Below are positions 6,455 to 13,782 of a DNA stretch of 19,357 nucleotides, in pieces. Source of the stretch: JBEKDJ01 sp050014415 (GTDB lineage Bacteria > Desulfobacterota > BSN033 > UBA1163); the NCBI GenBank assembly GCA_050014415.1, contig JBEKDJ010000058.1, positions 1-19,357 of the forward strand, given 5' to 3'. Within the stretch, counting starts at the first letter, position 1. Each line of letters opens with the position of its first letter. Made by a program: the position numbers and the translations under genes. The notes under the pieces were generated by a model. It was not told where the DNA came from. It saw only the letters and a program-made list of their open reading frames with translations, and searched no databases.

Positions 6455-8698
6455 ATGATCATCAGCCGAATATGGCTTGTTCTTCTCATCTTGTTCCTAT
6501 CCATTGGAATATGTGCTGGTGAGGAGGATCTCATCTACAAGATCACGATTCTAGGAAATGTGAAGGTCGAAGAGGGGGTCGTTCGAGGAGCGGTGAAGAG
6601 CAGAGAAAGAGGATCCTTTTCCATGGATAAGGTACGTGAAGACCTGAGATCCATCTTCAACCTGGGTTACTTTACCGATGTGCAAGTCGATATCAAATCA
6701 ACCCCGAAGGGCAAAGAGGTGATCTTCGTTGTCGTTGAAAAGCCCTCGATCAAAGAGGTCCTGATCACCGGAAATCAGAAGGTGAAGTTGGGGGATATTA
6801 AAGAGAAGGTGACGCTCACCCCCCGCTCCATCCTCAACCTCGAAAAGGTGAAAGAGAATGCCGAACAAATTCGGAAGCTCTATTTCTCCAAAGGTTATTA
6901 TGGGGTCAAAGTAGATGACAAGATTGAGTACTTAGAAAACAATGAGGCAGTGGTCACTTTTAAGATTGGAGAGGGCCCCAAGGGGCATATCAAGAAGATT
7001 ACCTTCAAAGGGAACAGGAATATCAAATCCTCCGAACTCAGAAAGATTATGACCACCAAACAATGGAATCTATTGTCCATTATTTTTAAGGCGGGAGTTC
7101 TCGATGAAGACATCCTGAAGAATGACCTTCAACTCCTGACCGCCTACTATTTTGACAATGGGTATCTTAACGCGAAGGTCTCCGAACCCAAGATCGATCT
7201 TCGGGATCCGAAACGGATTCGGATTGAAATCGAAATTGTCGAAGGACAACAATACCGCTTTGGAGATATTGACTTCAAAGGGGACCTCCTCACGACCAAA
7301 GAGGACCTCTTCAAGGTTCTTAAAATCAAGAGAAATCATACATACAGCAATACAGCGATTCGAGAGGATATCAGTGCCCTTACCGTGAAGTTTGCCAATG
7401 AAGGGTATGCCTATGTGGAGATTGCGCCGGAGACTGCCGTTGATCCCAAGAATCTTTTGGTCCACCTTGCCTTCGATATCGAGAAGAAGAAACGTGTCTC
7501 TTTTGAGAAGATTCAGATTGTTGGAAATACAAAGACCCGCGAGAAGGTGATCCGTCGAGAACTCCAGATAGCCGAAGGAGAACTCTACAACGTGACCGGA
7601 TTAAATAAGAGTCGGGACCGACTGAAACGGACGGGATTTTTCAAGGAGGTTGAGTTCACGACGAGTCGTGGAAGCACAGACGAGAAGATCAACCTTGATA
7701 TGAAAGTTGAAGAGGCTCCAACAGCTGCTCTAAGTTTTGGAGTCGGCTATAGTTCTCTGGAAAAAGTGGTGGGAGCTGCCACCATTCAAGATAAAAACCT
7801 ATTCGGTTTGGGTTATAATGCCTTGTTGAGGTTTCAGTTGGGATTTGTGTCAAGGGACATCAGACTCAGCTTTACCGACCCATATTTTCTGGGATATCCA
7901 TATGCTGCAGGATTCGATCTCTATAACGAAAGACGGGACTGGAATACTTACTCCTTCAAGATCACCGGAGGAGACATCCGATTTGGCAAGGAGCTGACCG
8001 AAAAGATCCGTGCCGACATGACATACAAGCTAGAGGATATCAATGTCTACAATATCGCCAGGGATGCTACAACGTTTATTAAGGAGCAGGAAGGGAAAAA
8101 GACCACCAGTGCCGTATCGCTCGCCCTCTCTATGGACACCCGCGACGACTACTACGCCCCTACGCGTGGAGTTCGAAATAGTTTTTACGTCCAGGATGCC
8201 GGAGGAATCTTGGGGGGGGATAATGACTATTTGAAGGTGGGAGGAGAGACGAGCTGGTACTTCCCTATGCCATTGAAAACCGTTCTCAATCTTCGCGGAA
8301 AAGTCGGATTCATGGAACCCTATGGGGGCAAATTGACTCCTATTTACGAAAAGTTCTTTGTAGGGGGAATACAAACGGTAAGAGGCTTCGAATATGGCAA
8401 GGCCGGCCCTCTCGACAAGAATAATGAGCCACTCGGTTCAGACAAGATGGTGGTTTTCAATTCTGAGCTGATCTTTCCTCTCTCCCGTGAGATGGGTATA
8501 CAGGGGGCGGTGTTTTGGGACGTTGGCAAAGGTTTTGATAAGCTGGGGGACCTGACCCCATTGAAAACAGGTATAGGAGTTGGGATTCGGTGGCTCTCAC
8601 CAGTTGGCCCTCTCCACATCGATATCGGATTTAACCCGATTCCTAAGAACGGGGAGAAACGGATGGTGCTCGACTTTATGGGAGGAACCGCCTTTTAG
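6455..8698 (+). CDS. bamA: Outer-membrane protein assembly factor BamA
   Basis: Central Omp85 component of the BAM complex, which folds beta-barrel proteins into the outer membrane. From the ATG at 6455 it has 747 residues. AAGGAG at 6442-6447, seven bases upstream, decides this start over the longer open frame. A signal peptide (residues 1 to about 21, cleavage likely after ICA) precedes five POTRA domains near 26-97, 98-176, 177-265, 266-345 and 346-420, and a C-terminal barrel (about 421-747). The barrel carries the conserved loop-6 motif VRGF (642-645) and ends in phenylalanine, as outer-membrane barrels do. It starts the bamA-skp-lpx section, whose order matches many Gram-negative genomes. 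Cys20 does not sit in a proper lipobox. Confidence 0.96.
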   Translation: MIISRIWLVLLILFLSIGICAGEEDLIYKITILGNVKVEEGVVRGAVKSRERGSFSMDKVREDLRSIFNLGYFTDVQVDIKSTPKGKEVIFVVVEKPSIKEVLITGNQKVKLGDIKEKVTLTPRSILNLEKVKENAEQIRKLYFSKGYYGVKVDDKIEYLENNEAVVTFKIGEGPKGHIKKITFKGNRNIKSSELRKIMTTKQWNLLSIIFKAGVLDEDILKNDLQLLTAYYFDNGYLNAKVSEPKIDLRDPKRIRIEIEIVEGQQYRFGDIDFKGDLLTTKEDLFKVLKIKRNHTYSNTAIREDISALTVKFANEGYAYVEIAPETAVDPKNLLVHLAFDIEKKKRVSFEKIQIVGNTKTREKVIRRELQIAEGELYNVTGLNKSRDRLKRTGFFKEVEFTTSRGSTDEKINLDMKVEEAPTAALSFGVGYSSLEKVVGAATIQDKNLFGLGYNALLRFQLGFVSRDIRLSFTDPYFLGYPYAAGFDLYNERRDWNTYSFKITGGDIRFGKELTEKIRADMTYKLEDINVYNIARDATTFIKEQEGKKTTSAVSLALSMDTRDDYYAPTRGVRNSFYVQDAGGILGGDNDYLKVGGETSWYFPMPLKTVLNLRGKVGFMEPYGGKLTPIYEKFFVGGIQTVRGFEYGKAGPLDKNNEPLGSDKMVVFNSELIFPLSREMGIQGAVFWDVGKGFDKLGDLTPLKTGIGVGIRWLSPVGPLHIDIGFNPIPKNGEKRMVLDFMGGTAF

Positions 8699-8811
8699 AT
8701 CGACAAGACTGTAAGAATTCGAGGGGTCGAGTCACGCCTTTGGCAGGATCGGATCCTTCTAACAGCTAAGTCAGCGAAAAATATTATATCTTAACGAAGG
8801 GAGAAATAACG

Positions 8812-9336
8812 ATGTGTAGAGGAAAGCTTGGAATAGTAATTGGAATGATCTTCCTAAGTGGGTGGTTTGGATCCGTATGGGCTGCAGACCTCAAGATTGG
8901 CGTCGTCGATGTCCAGAGAGCCGTCAATGAGTCTCAGGCAGGGGTAGAGGCTAAAAAGGTGCTTACCAAAGAGGCAGAGAAATTGCAGCATCTCTATGAA
9001 GAGAAGCAGAAAGAGCTCCAAACGATCAAAGAATCTCTGGACAAACAGAGTCTGATGCTTAACTCCGAGGCCAGAGCGGCTAAGGAAAAGGACTTCCAGA
9101 ACAAACTCAAGGAATTCCAGAGATGGCAAGAGGACAACCAGAACGACATGAATCAGAAACGGACGGAGATGGAGCGAAACGTCGCTCTGGGTCTTCAGAA
9201 GGTGATACAAAAAATTGGGGCAGATGAAGGTTACACCTTTGTTTTGGTGAAGAATGAGAGCATCGTGCTCTACTCCTCCAAGTCTATCGATCTCACCGAT
9301 CGAGTGATCAAAGCCTTTGACGCCCAGAAGAAATAA
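8812..9336 (+). CDS. skp: Periplasmic chaperone Skp (OmpH family)
   Basis: Trimeric periplasmic holdase that keeps unfolded outer-membrane proteins soluble on their way to BamA. It has 174 residues: a signal peptide with probable cleavage after residue 24 (SVWA before ADLK), then the family core IGVVDVQRAVNESQAG, a long charged coiled-coil hairpin (about residues 40-125, rich in K, E and Q) that forms the tentacles, and a C-terminal strand region (YTFVLVKNESIVLYSS). The ATG at 8812 has AAGGGAG at 8797-8803 at good spacing. The 113-base gap after bamA has no clear terminator, so co-transcription with bamA is likely. Confidence 0.93.
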   Translation: MCRGKLGIVIGMIFLSGWFGSVWAADLKIGVVDVQRAVNESQAGVEAKKVLTKEAEKLQHLYEEKQKELQTIKESLDKQSLMLNSEARAAKEKDFQNKLKEFQRWQEDNQNDMNQKRTEMERNVALGLQKVIQKIGADEGYTFVLVKNESIVLYSSKSIDLTDRVIKAFDAQKK

Positions 9337-9344
9337 CATTTTTT

Positions 9345-9406
9345 AGATTGCAGATTGCGGAATTCAGATTGAAAGAACCTCAATCGAGAATCTCAAATCT
9401 GAAATT
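9345..9406. repeat. AGATTG / ATCTGAAATT repeat element in the skp-lpxD spacer
   Basis: Three AGATTG units (9345, 9352, 9366) are followed by the reverse-oriented ATCTGAAATT (9397-9406). AATTCAGATTGA (9361-9372) pairs imperfectly with CAAATCTGAAATT (9394-9406). The same units in the same order recur at 15620-15707. They fill most of the spacer between skp and lpxD. Confidence 0.65.
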
Positions 9407-9430
9407 AACTGGGGCGTCGGCAAAAAGAAG

Positions 9431-10477
9431 ATGAAAAGGCGATTGAAAGAATTGGCTGAATTAGTGGGGGGAACGGTGGTCGGAGATGGGGAGGTTGAAA
9501 TCTCTGGAGTGGCGGCCATCGAAGACGCTCGGGTTGGAGAGATCACCTTTGTCGCCAATCCCAAGCATCTTAAGATGCTCGCCAAAACCCATGCCACAGC
9601 AGTCATCGTCTCGCCCGGGGTCCCCCAGACAGATAAGCCTCTTCTCCGTGTAACCAATCCTGATTTAGCCTTTGCCAAAATCCTCACCATTTTCTCCCAA
9701 AAACCTTACCAAGCTAAAGGGATCGATCCCAATGCCTGGATCAGTACCACTGCTCAGTTGGGCCAAGGCCTTAGTATCTATCCCTTCGTCTATATTGGAG
9801 ATCGTTGCCGAATCGGAGACCGTGTTACCCTCTATCCTGGCGTCTATGTGGGTGAGGATTCCTCTATTGGGGAAGAATCGGTTCTTTACCCTAACGTTTC
9901 CATCTATCCCCGAACAGTGATTGGGAAAAGGGTTTTCCTTCACGGCGGCGTAGTCGTAGGGAGTGATGGGTTCGGATATGTGAAGGAGGGTCGGAAGAAT
10001 GTGAAGAAACCTCAAGTAGGGATCGTTGAAATTGAGGACGATGTCGAAATTGGTGCAAATACCACGATTGATCGAGCCGCATTGGGCAAGACGATCATCC
10101 GGAGAGGGGTGAAGATTGATAACCTCGTCCAAGTCGCCCATAATGTTGTGATCGGCGAGGACTCGATCCTCTGCGGCCAGGTTGGCGTTTCAGGTTCCTC
10201 AAAGATTGGGAGCAATGTCATCCTGGTCGGCCAGGTAGGAGTGGTGGATCACATAGAGATCGGAGACAATGTCACGGTGGGCGCCCAATCCGGAGTAATG
10301 AACGATCTACCAGCTAACCAAGCCTACACAGGAAGTCCTACCTTGCCTCACCGTGATTTTCTGCACATGGCCGCTATCCTTCCGAAACTGCCGGAGATGC
10401 GGAAGACCCTCATCCAAATCGAAAAGCGCTTGAAGAGGATCGAGGAAACCATCTCTTCAGAAAGAAAGAGAGAATAG
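9431..10477 (+). CDS. lpxD: UDP-3-O-acylglucosamine N-acyltransferase LpxD
   Basis: Third step of lipid A synthesis: transfers a 3-hydroxyacyl chain from ACP to the 2-amine of UDP-3-O-acyl-glucosamine. It has 348 residues, as usual. The N-terminal uridine-binding domain (about 1-100, ISGVAAIEDARVGEITFVANPKH without a break) leads into a left-handed beta-helix of hexapeptide repeats (about 100-290) and a C-terminal helix (about 316-345). The motif GSDGFGY (177-183) and the catalytic histidine in QVAHNV (His237, equivalent to E. coli His239) are present. The ribosome binding site is weak: AAGAAG abuts the ATG and the spacer is largely repeat. It heads the tightly packed lpxD-fabZ-lpxA set, with its stop touching the fabZ ATG. 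Confidence 0.96.
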   Translation: MKRRLKELAELVGGTVVGDGEVEISGVAAIEDARVGEITFVANPKHLKMLAKTHATAVIVSPGVPQTDKPLLRVTNPDLAFAKILTIFSQKPYQAKGIDPNAWISTTAQLGQGLSIYPFVYIGDRCRIGDRVTLYPGVYVGEDSSIGEESVLYPNVSIYPRTVIGKRVFLHGGVVVGSDGFGYVKEGRKNVKKPQVGIVEIEDDVEIGANTTIDRAALGKTIIRRGVKIDNLVQVAHNVVIGEDSILCGQVGVSGSSKIGSNVILVGQVGVVDHIEIGDNVTVGAQSGVMNDLPANQAYTGSPTLPHRDFLHMAAILPKLPEMRKTLIQIEKRLKRIEETISSERKRE

Positions 10478-10915
10478 ATGATTACGATCGACGAAATCCT
10501 GGCCATGCTTCCGCACGCCTACCCTTTCCTACTGGTGGACCGGATTGTGGAGATAGAACCTGGAAAGCGGATCATTGGGATTAAGAATGTCACCTACAAC
10601 GAGCCTTTCTTCCCAGGTCATTTTCCCGGTCGGCCCATCATGCCGGGCGTGCTCATCGTGGAGGCAATGGCTCAGACGGCCGGATTGCTCGTTTTCAAAT
10701 CGATGCCTGAGGAAGATCGTAAAAAGCCAGTCTTCTTCCTGGGCATGGACAACGTCAAGTTCAGAAAACCTGTCATCCCGGGAGATCAGCTTCGTCTCGA
10801 ATTGGAGATTACTCGACACCGCCAATCGATTTGGGGGTTCAAAGGCAAGGCCTTTGTCGATAAGAACTTAGTTGCCGAGGCTGACCTGTTGGCTATGTTG
10901 GGAGAAGAGAAATGA
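10478..10915 (+). CDS. fabZ: 3-hydroxyacyl-ACP dehydratase FabZ
   Basis: Hot-dog-fold dehydratase of type II fatty acid synthesis, converting 3-hydroxyacyl-ACP to trans-2-enoyl-ACP in the cytoplasm. It draws on the same 3-hydroxyacyl-ACP pool that LpxA and LpxD use. It has 145 residues (E. coli 151). The catalytic histidine is in FPGHFPG (His48) and the catalytic glutamate in VEAMAQ (Glu62). The ATG follows the lpxD TAG with no gap, and the stop overlaps the lpxA ATG as ATGA. This placement between lpxD and lpxA is a widespread conserved arrangement. Confidence 0.97.
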   Translation: MITIDEILAMLPHAYPFLLVDRIVEIEPGKRIIGIKNVTYNEPFFPGHFPGRPIMPGVLIVEAMAQTAGLLVFKSMPEEDRKKPVFFLGMDNVKFRKPVIPGDQLRLELEITRHRQSIWGFKGKAFVDKNLVAEADLLAMLGEEK

Positions 10916-11685
10916 TCCATCCCACTGCAATTGTGGATCCAAAGGCCGAAATCGGTGAGGGCGTGGAGATCGGTCCCTATTCGGTAATTGAAAAAGGTGC
11001 CTTGATTGATCGGGGGACGAAGATTGGACCCCATGTCGTAATCCGGGAAGGGACCCGAATTGGGAAGAGATGTCAGATCTTTCAGTTTGCCTCCGTTGGA
11101 GAAGCCCCTCAGGCAGTGGCCTATAGGGGAGAAGAAACCACCCTTCTGATGGGAGATCAAAATACCGTCAGAGAGTTTGTCACCCTTCATCGAGGCACCG
11201 TCCAAGGCGGTGGGAAGACTACTATAGGAAATGGCAATCTATTCATGGCTTATTCCCACGTGGCACACGATTGTCAAATCGGAAATCAGGTTATCCTGGC
11301 CAACGGAGCAACTTTGGGCGGACATATTCTGATCGAAGATCACGTTAACATTAGTGGGCTTTCCGGTATCCATCAGTTCTGCAGGATCGGTACTTATGCA
11401 TTCGTTAGTGGTCTGACGGGGGTCACCCTAGACATCCCCCCTTATACGCTGGCCGCAGGAGACCGGGCACGGCTCTTCGGACTCAACACCGTGGGCCTCA
11501 AACGGGCGAACTTCTCAGAGGAGACCATGAAGGCCTTGAAGGAGGCCTATCGCATCATTTTTCGCTCCGGTTTGACATTGGAGAAGGCGATCAAGGGTGT
11601 GGAAGAAGACGAGATCTCTCAGACACCGGAGGTCCAACATCTCCTCGATTTCATTCGCCATTCAAAGAGGGGAATCAGTCGGTAA
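10912..11685 (+). CDS. lpxA: UDP-N-acetylglucosamine O-acyltransferase LpxA
   Basis: First step of lipid A synthesis: moves a 3-hydroxyacyl chain from ACP to the 3-position of UDP-GlcNAc. It has 257 residues (E. coli 262). A left-handed beta-helix with hexapeptide repeats leads into a C-terminal helical region ending RGISR. The motif NTVREFVTLHRGT, catalytic His119 in YSHVAHDC (E. coli His125), and His116, His138 and His154 are present. The chain-length ruler position equivalent to E. coli Gly173 is Gly167 (same 48-residue spacing from the catalytic histidine), which suggests a long, roughly C14 acyl chain. GGAG at 10901-10904 serves the ATG, which overlaps the fabZ stop by four bases. Its TAA directly abuts the next GTG. 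Confidence 0.97.
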   Translation: MIHPTAIVDPKAEIGEGVEIGPYSVIEKGALIDRGTKIGPHVVIREGTRIGKRCQIFQFASVGEAPQAVAYRGEETTLLMGDQNTVREFVTLHRGTVQGGGKTTIGNGNLFMAYSHVAHDCQIGNQVILANGATLGGHILIEDHVNISGLSGIHQFCRIGTYAFVSGLTGVTLDIPPYTLAAGDRARLFGLNTVGLKRANFSEETMKALKEAYRIIFRSGLTLEKAIKGVEEDEISQTPEVQHLLDFIRHSKRGISR

Positions 11686-12636
11686 GTGAAGAAGATCAGG
11701 GTAGGTGTGGTCGGTGTTGGTTATCTGGGCCAATTCCACGCAGAGAAATACGCCAAAATGAAAGGCGTGGAATTGGTCGGGGTGGTGGACATCATACCGT
11801 CCCGAGCCAAGGAGATCGCTAAACGGACCCATACCCAACCTTTTTTCCATCATTCTGAACTGTTCAAAAGGGCTCAGGCAGTCAGCATCGCTGCTCCCAC
11901 AGCCTTCCACCATGTTATTGCAAGAGATTTCTTGCTCCAAGGGATTGATGTTCTTTTGGAAAAACCCATCACCAAAGCCCTTGAGGAAGCCGATGAACTG
12001 ATCGGCTTGACGGAATCGAAAGGTCTGATCCTTCAGGTGGGTCACCTGGAACGATTCAACGGAGCCTTGAGGGCTTTGGAGGGGCTCGTTCAAAATCCTC
12101 TGCTCATCGAATCCCATCGATTAAACCCTTTTTCCGGGAGAGGAACAGATGTGAATGTTGTGTTAGATTTGATGATTCATGACATCGATATCATTTTGAA
12201 CTTGGTCAATTCGAAGCTGAAGGAGTTGCAGGCGATTGGCATACCTGTCATCACCCATCATATTGATATTGCCAATGCCAGGATTGAGTTCGAGAACGGA
12301 TGCGCTGCTAATTTGACGGTAAGTCGAGTCTCCAAAGAGAAGACTCGGAGAACCCGTATCTTCCAACCTGACGGAACCCTTGTCATCGACTACCTCTCTC
12401 AAAAGGTCTCTTTCTCCAAAAGGCAGGGACGTCTAGGGAAGGAAGAGATTCCTGAGATTGTAACGAAAGAGATATTGGCGAAGAAGGCCGATCTTCTTGA
12501 GGCTGAGATTCGTTCGTTTCTCCGGAGTGTAAGAGATCGGGACAAGGTCCGGGTTTCCGGATGGGATGGAAGGCGGGCATTGGCGGTAGCCCTCCAGATC
12601 ATCCAGAAGATTGATGAGAGACGACTGAACGGATGA
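11686..12636 (+). CDS. Gfo/Idh/MocA family NAD(P)-dependent dehydrogenase in the lipid A cluster
   Basis: Predicted sugar dehydrogenase of 316 residues. The N-terminal Rossmann fold has GVGYLG (10-15) and an acidic residue at the end of the second strand (VGVVD). EKP (92-94) carries the family catalytic lysine, and DLMIHDID (161-168) supplies His165 and Asp168 of the active site. GHLERFN (119-125) is typical of the subgroup found in lpx clusters. The start is GTG 11686, immediately after the lpxA TAA; the stop overlaps the lpxB ATG. In Acidithiobacillus ferrooxidans the family member GnnA sits between lpxA and lpxB and oxidises UDP-GlcNAc for a 3-amino sugar, but its partner aminotransferase GnnB is not seen here. 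The role is therefore inferred from position: nucleotide-sugar or lipid A precursor modification. Confidence 0.88.
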   Translation: MKKIRVGVVGVGYLGQFHAEKYAKMKGVELVGVVDIIPSRAKEIAKRTHTQPFFHHSELFKRAQAVSIAAPTAFHHVIARDFLLQGIDVLLEKPITKALEEADELIGLTESKGLILQVGHLERFNGALRALEGLVQNPLLIESHRLNPFSGRGTDVNVVLDLMIHDIDIILNLVNSKLKELQAIGIPVITHHIDIANARIEFENGCAANLTVSRVSKEKTRRTRIFQPDGTLVIDYLSQKVSFSKRQGRLGKEEIPEIVTKEILAKKADLLEAEIRSFLRSVRDRDKVRVSGWDGRRALAVALQIIQKIDERRLNG

Positions 12637-13781
12637 AATCGAAGAAGATCCTGTTGGTCGCGGGAGAAGTCTCGGGAGACCTCCATGGCGCTCACCTCGT
12701 GGAAGCCATTCACCGGATCGATCCGGAAGTTCAGTTTTTGGGCGTGGGGGGCGAAGGTTTAGAAAGAAGAGGGATGAGAATTCTCTACCCTGCCCACTCC
12801 CTTTCTGTGGTAGGGCTGACAGAAGTCTTTGTCAAACTCCGACCTATTTTGAAGGCCCTCCGGCGATTAAAGAGATCCCTGGAGCAGGAAAGGCCAGATC
12901 TCGTCATTTTAATCGACTTCCCTGGTTTCAACCTTTGGTTGGCCAAAATAGCCCACCGAAGAGGAATCCCCATTCTCTACTATATCAGTCCTCAAGTATG
13001 GGCCTCAAGGCCAAAAAGGATTAAGTTGATTGCCCGAGTGGTGAAGAAAATGATCGTCCTCTTCCCATTTGAAGTTCCTCTCTATGAGGCAGCAGGGGTC
13101 GATGTCGAGTGGGTGGGTCATCCCCTTCTCGATATCGTGAAGCCCACTCTCCCCAAGGAAAAGGCTTTCCAGCAATTTGGTCTGGATCCAAACAGGAGAA
13201 CCATCGCATTACTTCCTGGAAGCCGAATACGCGAGATAGAAAGACTTCTCCCTCCTCTTCTGGCCTCAGCTCATCTTCTCCAGAAAGAGATCCCGGAACT
13301 CCAGTTCATCATCCCCCTTGCCCCCGGCATCCCCCATACGATCTTCGCTTCTCACATGGAAAAAGCTTCGGTGCCTGTTAAAGTGGTCGAGGGTTTCACC
13401 TACGACGTGATGAACCTTTCTGAACTTCTCATCACCGCATCCGGAACCGCCACGCTGGAAGGAGCCATCCTTGGGAAGCCCATGATCATTATTTATAGAG
13501 TTTCATCTTTGACTTACTGGATCGGCAGAGCAATGATACATGTGAATCATATCGGATTGGTCAATCTGGTAGCAGAGAAAGAAATCGTCCCTGAATTGAT
13601 TCAAAAGGATGTCAATCCTCAGAAGATTGCGGAGGAAGCCCTTCGTATCTTGAAAAACCCCGTTTTCTGCCAGCGAATGATTGAGTCGATGGCAGAAGTC
13701 CGCAAGAACCTGGGAGAAGCCGGAGCGGCTCACCGCGCTGCTCGCATTGTTATGACCCTCCTGAATGAGGCGAGGGCTTGA
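12633..13781 (+). CDS. lpxB: Lipid-A-disaccharide synthase LpxB
   Basis: GT19 glycosyltransferase that condenses UDP-2,3-diacylglucosamine with lipid X to give the lipid A disaccharide at the inner face of the cytoplasmic membrane. It has 382 residues, the same length as the E. coli enzyme. The N-terminal GEVSGDLHGA (11-20), the middle YISPQVWAS, GSR in LLPGSRIREIERLLP and the nucleotide-sugar site SGTATLE (270-276) are all family hallmarks. The ATG shares ATGA with the stop of the dehydrogenase. Its TGA lies one base before the msbA start. Its substrates need a UDP-diacylglucosamine hydrolase that is not encoded in the window. Confidence 0.96.
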   Translation: MKSKKILLVAGEVSGDLHGAHLVEAIHRIDPEVQFLGVGGEGLERRGMRILYPAHSLSVVGLTEVFVKLRPILKALRRLKRSLEQERPDLVILIDFPGFNLWLAKIAHRRGIPILYYISPQVWASRPKRIKLIARVVKKMIVLFPFEVPLYEAAGVDVEWVGHPLLDIVKPTLPKEKAFQQFGLDPNRRTIALLPGSRIREIERLLPPLLASAHLLQKEIPELQFIIPLAPGIPHTIFASHMEKASVPVKVVEGFTYDVMNLSELLITASGTATLEGAILGKPMIIIYRVSSLTYWIGRAMIHVNHIGLVNLVAEKEIVPELIQKDVNPQKIAEEALRILKNPVFCQRMIESMAEVRKNLGEAGAAHRAARIVMTLLNEARA

Positions 13782-13782
13782 A

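Noticed and set aside
6512..6520. BamA as a lipoprotein through Cys20 in the signal peptide
   Set aside because: Residues before the cysteine (SIGI) do not fit a lipobox; signal peptidase I cleavage after ICA is more likely and normal for BamA.
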